Shown here piece after piece: positions 5,384-9,198 of a stretch of DNA of 9,198 nt. Positions within the stretch are counted from its first letter, which is position 1. The number at the start of each line of letters is the position of its first letter. A program made the position numbers and the translations under genes. The notes beneath the pieces were generated by a model, which saw nothing but the letters and a program-made list of their open reading frames with translations, did not search any database and was not told the origin of the DNA. Origin of the DNA: Methanobacteriota archaeon (lineage in GTDB: Archaea; Thermoplasmatota; Poseidoniia; Poseidoniales; Poseidoniaceae); NCBI GenBank assembly GCA_002727515.1, contig PBXF01000047.1, positions 3,508-12,705 on the forward strand, read 5' to 3'.

Positions 5384-7189
5384 TTAGGTTGTGAATAAAC
5401 TTGTTGCTCCATCAAGAATGTATGAAGATACGAGGCTCGCTATTGCTGCAATCCAAGTTAGCTGAATCATTTGACCGACAGCACTTGTGAAACCTCCACC
5501 ACGTAGTCTTGTTGCAATTAATGAAACTGCTAGAATTTGAATTACGATTAGAATAGATGCTATGATTTTGAACATTGTAATATTATCCTCTACCGCACTG
5601 GGGTCTTCCATAACCGGCAGAACGAAACCTCCCGCTGCATCGGTTAGGGATGCAATATCGGTTGAATCTGCTATGCTCTGTGCTACTCCAGCTATTGTTT
5701 CTCCAAGTTGAAGAACAATCGAAATCGTTACGTTTAGAGAAACAACTGAGGATATCAGTAAACCAAGTGCTACTCCCCACATTGTCGATGCTGAAAGACT
5801 CCTTCTCCTTCTAAGTGAAAGGATATTTGTTACTGATTTAGATACCATATCCGCTGTCATAGCAGGTTCACCTGATGATTGTGAACCCTCGATGTATATT
5901 CGATTGAATCTAGATATAACTGCGGAATTTGTATCTGCAGCGAAATAATCCCAAGCTCTCTCACTGTCGATTCGCGTGGACAATCTCTTTTCAAGACGGT
6001 CAATTGAATTGTCTAATAACCCAAAATCGATTCCCCTTAGGGCTCTGATCGTTGCACTAGGTTCCGCACTTCTTGCTTGAGCAGTACCACCCAACGCACG
6101 AATAAAATCGGGATATGCCTCATCTCTTCTGAGAACCTTACCTTCTTCTCTTTGGACAATTGTTGCTGGAATTAACAGAGGCGTCACTGGTAAAACGAGT
6201 AATATTAGTCCATATTTATCCCATGAAAGAGTTAGAGATTCCCAGTAAAGAACGACGAAAAACAAAGTAAGAATGAATAGCAAGGCACTGACTATACCTG
6301 CGCCAAGCCATGCTTGTCTGAATAATATCCTAAAGGGTGTTGAAAATTCGTCCCTAGCAAATGTTTGGTCGTCTGGTATTGTTGACCTAAAGGCAAACAG
6401 AGCACCAACTTGCACTACTACAAACAACAGCCCTGCAACAAGTAACCACCTAATCCGAGTTGCCATCTCTAAAGGCGTTGCAGATGCGTTTCCAATCTCG
6501 AAGAGTACTAGATGAATTCCTGCTATTACTAATCCGAAAAGCCCTGCGGAAACAAGTGAAACATAGATTTCTTTCATTGTGTCTACGCTTTCTAATCTTG
6601 TGTCGTAAAGAGTGTTGTACTGTTCAGCAACGGTCTCTTGCTCAGCCCTCATGAAGGCATCAATTGGCTGACCTGCTTCAATTGAGAAAGCCATCCTGTC
6701 TAAGAAATCTGACCACAACGGTGAAGGTGATTGCCTTGCAACAATTCTGGACGCTTCAGGCAAAGGAGTGTGCCATTTGTCTACCAATGTTTCAATTCTC
6801 TTGACCTCGGTTGCTAGTTCACCGTAGTCTTTCATTTGTCTTAAGATATCGAATATTGTATCTGCACCTACTTCTCCCAAGGATAGAATGCCCATTCTAG
6901 TGATGAACATATGCATTTCTTTTTCGATTTTCAGTGCTGAACGATTTACTTCAAGCACAGGGAAATAGATTGCAGCCGCTGTGGTAAGTAAGGGTAGTAA
7001 TATTATCAGAAATACTCCAGTAAAACCTGCGAAAAGTGCTCCTTCAGAAAGCCCACCTGTAAGGAAAATTAGGAGAATAGCGGTAATCAGGCCGGCGGAT
7101 GCTGAGGGTAGTATGAATAATAATAGAAACTTCGAAACTGGCATTTCAAGGCGACGTAGCGCGATTTGCCATGTCGCCATTCTCTCCAT
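5384..7189 (-). CDS. arlJ: Archaellum platform membrane protein ArlJ (FlaJ)
   Basis: This 601-residue polytopic protein is the membrane anchor on which the ArlI ATPase acts during archaellin assembly and filament rotation. It belongs to the GspF/TadC-like family, with two repeated cytoplasmic domains. Hydrophobic segments lie at about 21-45, 52-78, 207-231, 247-268, 294-316, 325-344, 468-494, 540-560 and 574-592, giving about nine helices. The large cytoplasmic parts are about 79-206 and 345-467; both carry many charges and ArlJ/GspF-like helices such as FLDRMAFSIEAGQPI (162-176). A basic cluster, RRRR (460-463), precedes the seventh helix, and a loop of about 45 residues lies between helices 7 and 8, presumably external. 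GGAG eight bases upstream supports the ATG at 7189; a second ATG at codon 4 is possible. It lies 16 bases after arlI. Low sequence conservation is normal for this family; the call depends strongly on order after arlI. Confidence 0.88.
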   Translation of the reverse strand: MERMATWQIALRRLEMPVSKFLLLFILPSASAGLITAILLIFLTGGLSEGALFAGFTGVFLIILLPLLTTAAAIYFPVLEVNRSALKIEKEMHMFITRMGILSLGEVGADTIFDILRQMKDYGELATEVKRIETLVDKWHTPLPEASRIVARQSPSPLWSDFLDRMAFSIEAGQPIDAFMRAEQETVAEQYNTLYDTRLESVDTMKEIYVSLVSAGLFGLVIAGIHLVLFEIGNASATPLEMATRIRWLLVAGLLFVVVQVGALFAFRSTIPDDQTFARDEFSTPFRILFRQAWLGAGIVSALLFILTLFFVVLYWESLTLSWDKYGLILLVLPVTPLLIPATIVQREEGKVLRRDEAYPDFIRALGGTAQARSAEPSATIRALRGIDFGLLDNSIDRLEKRLSTRIDSERAWDYFAADTNSAVISRFNRIYIEGSQSSGEPAMTADMVSKSVTNILSLRRRRSLSASTMWGVALGLLISSVVSLNVTISIVLQLGETIAGVAQSIADSTDIASLTDAAGGFVLPVMEDPSAVEDNITMFKIIASILIVIQILAVSLIATRLRGGGFTSAVGQMIQLTWIAAIASLVSSYILDGATSLFTT

Positions 7190-7197
7190 ATTACCAA

Positions 7198-7201
7198 CTC
7201 C
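7198..7201 (-). promoter_or_regulatory. Ribosome-binding site of arlJ
   Basis: GGAG on the minus strand lies eight bases upstream of the arlJ ATG, inside the 16-bp arlI-arlJ gap. It favours the first ATG (7189) over the one three codons later. Confidence 0.55.
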
Positions 7202-7205
7202 AAAT

Positions 7206-8924
7206 TTAGCGTTCTGTTACGCTTACCCATGTATCAACCGCTGCACGGAAAGCGTCCCATCCTCCATTGTAGTATAGATTTAGTAGATCGAAAACGTCGT
7301 CATAATGAGTTAATCCCCTATCCACCATTGTTTGAATTGCATCTGCTCTTCGTAGTAATTCATCGTAAATATCTCTCTTATTCTCGAACCCTGCAACTGC
7401 AGCAATCTTGTTTTCTAATAAGTGAGATTGGAACATACCACGGAAGTAATGTTTGTCTTTTACAGGATCCCATTCGAACATACCACGAGTTAGAACACCA
7501 TCGCTGTGTTTGTTGTACCCAATAACTTCGTCAATTCCAGTGATACGTCTTGCGATTCCCCCTCCTGGGGCTTCTACAACTTCCTGGAAAATTGCGAAAT
7601 TCAAGTTATCGAAGAAACGAATTGGAACGTTAATTGGGTCACCAGTAAATCTCTGAATCATCTTTACGATTGAGGATGCGTGGAATGTTGCGATAACAGG
7701 GTGACCAGTCTGCATAGCCTGGAATGCTGTTGCACCTTCTACACCACGGATTTCACCAATGATGATGTATCTAGGTCTCGACCTTAATGCTGCTTTTAGC
7801 AAGTCGAACATCTCAACTCTGCTTTCTTCATTCTTTGAGTCACGAGTAACAAGTCTCTGCCAGATTTTGTGCCTTACCTTAACTTCGGGTGTATCTTCCG
7901 CAGAATATATTTTCACGTTGTGGTCAATAAAGGGCAATATTGCATTCAAGGTTGTTGTTTTACCAGAAGCCGTTTCTCCACTAACTAAAACAGACATTCC
8001 ATATTCCAGACAAATCCAGATGTATGCTGCTACTTGAGCGCTCATTGTCCCCCATTGAATTAGTTGAGTAATCGAAATTGTTTCTTCAGCGAACTTTCTG
8101 ATTGTAAATGATGGCCCTAGCATAGAAACGTCATCTGAAAATATGATGTTAATACGGGAACCATCTAGAAGCGCACCATCGATAATTGGTTTATTGTCAG
8201 ACACAGGTCTTCCAATACGTTCGGACATTGCACGAAGGTAACGAGCCAATATATCTCGCTCTCTGAATCGAATGTTTGAGGTCACCATACCAAACACTTT
8301 GTGATCCATGTGCACGTGTTTTAGCCCAATTGAGTGTATATCTTCCAGCATCTCATCGGATAGAAGTGTTTCAAGTGGTCCGTTTCTTATGAGATCTCTA
8401 ATAACGACATATCTGAGTCTATCTCTTTGTTCTTTGTTGACGACAATTCTCTTGTCATCCATACCTAGGACTTCCCACATCTTGCCTTGGCGTCTTCCCA
8501 CTCCTCTGACATCAGAATCAAGAACAGTGTATCTGTCTATCATTCCTGAAAGAATGTTTTCGAATTCATCATCGGTAGTAAATGTTGGTGCAGCTGGCGC
8601 TTCTTGGAGTAAAACTTCAACAAGACTTCTTCTAATATTTTCTTCTTCATCTGTAAGTTGTGGTTCCAATCCAAACCAAAGAGTCTGGCCTTCTGAACCA
8701 TCAGCATCTACCGGCCGATACATATGAACAAAAATTGGTTCTTTCGTGATGTAAATTAAATTCAATGGCTCAACCTTTCTTGCATCACGATCTAATGGGC
8801 CATAATAGTACGGTCTTGAGCCGTATTGTGCTTCGAAATCTGCAACCCATTTAGCAATATGCGGATGGGCTGCCATGACTGAATCGAGGTCACCTCTTTG
8901 GAATTTGAGTTCTTCATCGACCAT
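7206..8924 (-). CDS. arlI: Archaellum motor ATPase ArlI (FlaI)
   Basis: This 572-residue secretion-superfamily ATPase is the hexameric motor that powers both assembly and rotation of the archaellum at the cytoplasmic membrane face. All nucleotide motifs are present in order: Walker A GETASGKT at 316-323 (K322), Asp box SAEDTPE at 341-347, Walker B IIIGEIRG at 387-394 (E391), and His box GHPVIATFHA at 407-416 (H408, H415). The GTMSAQVAAYIW helix before Walker A and the LVTRDS segment after the Asp box are close to the ArlI pattern, rather than general GspE or PilB, and there is no tetracysteine zinc motif. The N-terminal 180 residues form the divergent ArlI-type N-domain. The start is supported by GGTGA seven bases upstream, inside the end of arlH, with only two bases between the genes, suggesting coupled translation. 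TadA-type pilus ATPases are the main alternative; order between arlH and arlJ argues against them. Confidence 0.95.
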   Translation of the reverse strand: MVDEELKFQRGDLDSVMAAHPHIAKWVADFEAQYGSRPYYYGPLDRDARKVEPLNLIYITKEPIFVHMYRPVDADGSEGQTLWFGLEPQLTDEEENIRRSLVEVLLQEAPAAPTFTTDDEFENILSGMIDRYTVLDSDVRGVGRRQGKMWEVLGMDDKRIVVNKEQRDRLRYVVIRDLIRNGPLETLLSDEMLEDIHSIGLKHVHMDHKVFGMVTSNIRFRERDILARYLRAMSERIGRPVSDNKPIIDGALLDGSRINIIFSDDVSMLGPSFTIRKFAEETISITQLIQWGTMSAQVAAYIWICLEYGMSVLVSGETASGKTTTLNAILPFIDHNVKIYSAEDTPEVKVRHKIWQRLVTRDSKNEESRVEMFDLLKAALRSRPRYIIIGEIRGVEGATAFQAMQTGHPVIATFHASSIVKMIQRFTGDPINVPIRFFDNLNFAIFQEVVEAPGGGIARRITGIDEVIGYNKHSDGVLTRGMFEWDPVKDKHYFRGMFQSHLLENKIAAVAGFENKRDIYDELLRRADAIQTMVDRGLTHYDDVFDLLNLYYNGGWDAFRAAVDTWVSVTER

Positions 8925-8926
8925 AA

Positions 8927-9198
8927 TCAGCTCACCGCCGTAATGTCAACGATGAAGCCCATGTAAGGTTCAACTCTCCAACCTACGCTGGGCTGAACAG
9001 GCCCTGCTGCTCTAAGGAATCTTGTAACAACAATGGTTCTCTTCAATTCTCCACCCACGAAACCTGCATTCATGTCCAATAACACTTCACAGGATGAACG
9101 TAATTTGTGTAGTAACTTTTCATCCATTTCACTCGGGTCTACAGTTAATAGAAGTGACCTAGATTCACTACACATTTTCCTTAACCTTTGTAAAACAG
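8927..9198 (-). CDS. arlH: ArlH (FlaH), C-terminal part only; gene continues beyond the right edge
   Basis: The reading frame is open from the window edge through about 90 residues to the TGA at 8927-8929, so the methionine at 9175 is internal and not a start. The visible part resembles the C-terminal half of the RecA/KaiC-like core of ArlH. It has the strand SLLLTVDPSEMDEKLL, in the position of the ArlH T-x-H-P-type strand, then a helix, LLHKLRSSCEVLL, a GGELKRTIVVTRFL hairpin, and the closing strands WRVEPYMGFIVDIT. ArlH binds ATP, sits at the archaellum motor base and regulates ArlI. The Walker A motif would lie upstream and cannot be checked. A Pro replaces the usual pattern after VD (DPSEMDE), which is mild divergence. 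Identity depends on the match plus position directly before arlI; a general KaiC-like ATPase is the alternative. Confidence 0.8.
   Translation of the reverse strand, partial: VLQRLRKMCSESRSLLLTVDPSEMDEKLLHKLRSSCEVLLDMNAGFVGGELKRTIVVTRFLRAAGPVQPSVGWRVEPYMGFIVDITAVS
8932..8936 (-). promoter_or_regulatory. Ribosome-binding site of arlI inside arlH
   Basis: GGTGA on the minus strand overlaps the final codons of arlH and lies seven bases before the arlI ATG at 8924. It decides the arlI start and implies that arlH and arlI are translated from one message. Confidence 0.6.

Noticed and set aside
5376..5397. Hairpin TGTTCAC / GTGAATA around the arlJ stop codon as a bidirectional terminator
   Set aside because: The stem is only seven pairs, including one G-U, and has no following T-run on either strand. 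The convergent gap of 29 bp has no clear terminator.
5583..5780. 65-codon minus-strand frame inside arlJ
   Set aside because: It is an alternate frame of arlJ. The arlJ frame keeps membrane helices throughout, so a frameshift explanation is unnecessary.
6273..8727. Several plus-strand frames of 64-139 codons opposite arlJ and arlI
   Set aside because: They are antisense to genes with clear motifs, have no ribosome-binding sites, and their serine-rich translations are typical of shadow frames.
8927..9175. An independent 82-residue gene starting at 9175
   Set aside because: The frame stays open past that methionine to the window edge and matches the C-terminal part of ArlH, so it is a truncated gene and not a small one.
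1..9198. CRISPR arrays, tRNA/rRNA genes, insertion sequences, phage or defence genes
   Set aside because: No spaced direct repeats, cloverleaf signatures, transposase or integrase motifs were found; nearly all the sequence is accounted for by ordinary coding genes.

Overview
The window reads as a compact piece of an archaeal chromosome, moderately AT-rich by eye. The domain assignment rests on three adjacent genes at the right-hand end, arlH-arlI-arlJ (flaH-flaI-flaJ). Their products resemble the motor core of the archaellum, a machine known only from Archaea, and they occur in the canonical order. Ribosome-binding sites of the AGGTGA/GGTGA/GGAG type precede several genes, which fits. A membrane pyrophosphatase, a PHP-containing family X polymerase and an archaellum together would suit a marine Thermoplasmatota-type archaeon such as Poseidoniales (Marine Group II). 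That placement is inference only.

Layout, left to right. Positions 1-1505 (minus) hold most of hppA, a membrane-bound ion-pumping pyrophosphatase whose C-terminus lies beyond the left edge. Positions 1582-1803 (minus) encode a small free-standing heavy-metal-associated (HMA) protein. Divergent from it, 1873-2175 (plus) encodes a small NifU C-terminal-domain (Nfu-type) protein. That gene ends tail-to-tail, with overlapping stop codons, against 2172-2495 (minus), an unrecognised three-helix membrane protein. Divergent again and 50 bp away, a plus-strand operon runs polX (2546-4480), a 71-residue two-helix membrane protein (4481-4696) and nth/endonuclease III (4701-5354). It meets the minus-strand arl operon head-on across 29 bp: arlJ (5384-7189), arlI (7206-8924) and the C-terminal part of arlH (8927-9198, running off the right edge).

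Functional themes. The arl genes form the ATPase, platform and regulatory subunits that assemble and rotate the archaellum. polX and nth are both base-excision-repair enzymes, and the small membrane protein translated between them is unexplained. The pyrophosphatase turns pyrophosphate from biosynthesis into an ion gradient. The HMA and Nfu proteins both belong to metal or Fe-S handling families, but no shared pathway can be shown here.

Nearly all of the window is coding; no intergenic gap exceeds 80 bp. I saw no tRNA, rRNA, CRISPR array, insertion sequence or integration signature. No obviously novel multigene system is present. The points most worth a second look are a dyad symmetry centred exactly between the divergent membrane-protein and polX starts, an extra segment in the PolX palm just before its third catalytic aspartate, an endonuclease III whose Fe-S loop has three cysteines instead of four, and the membrane protein inside the repair operon.
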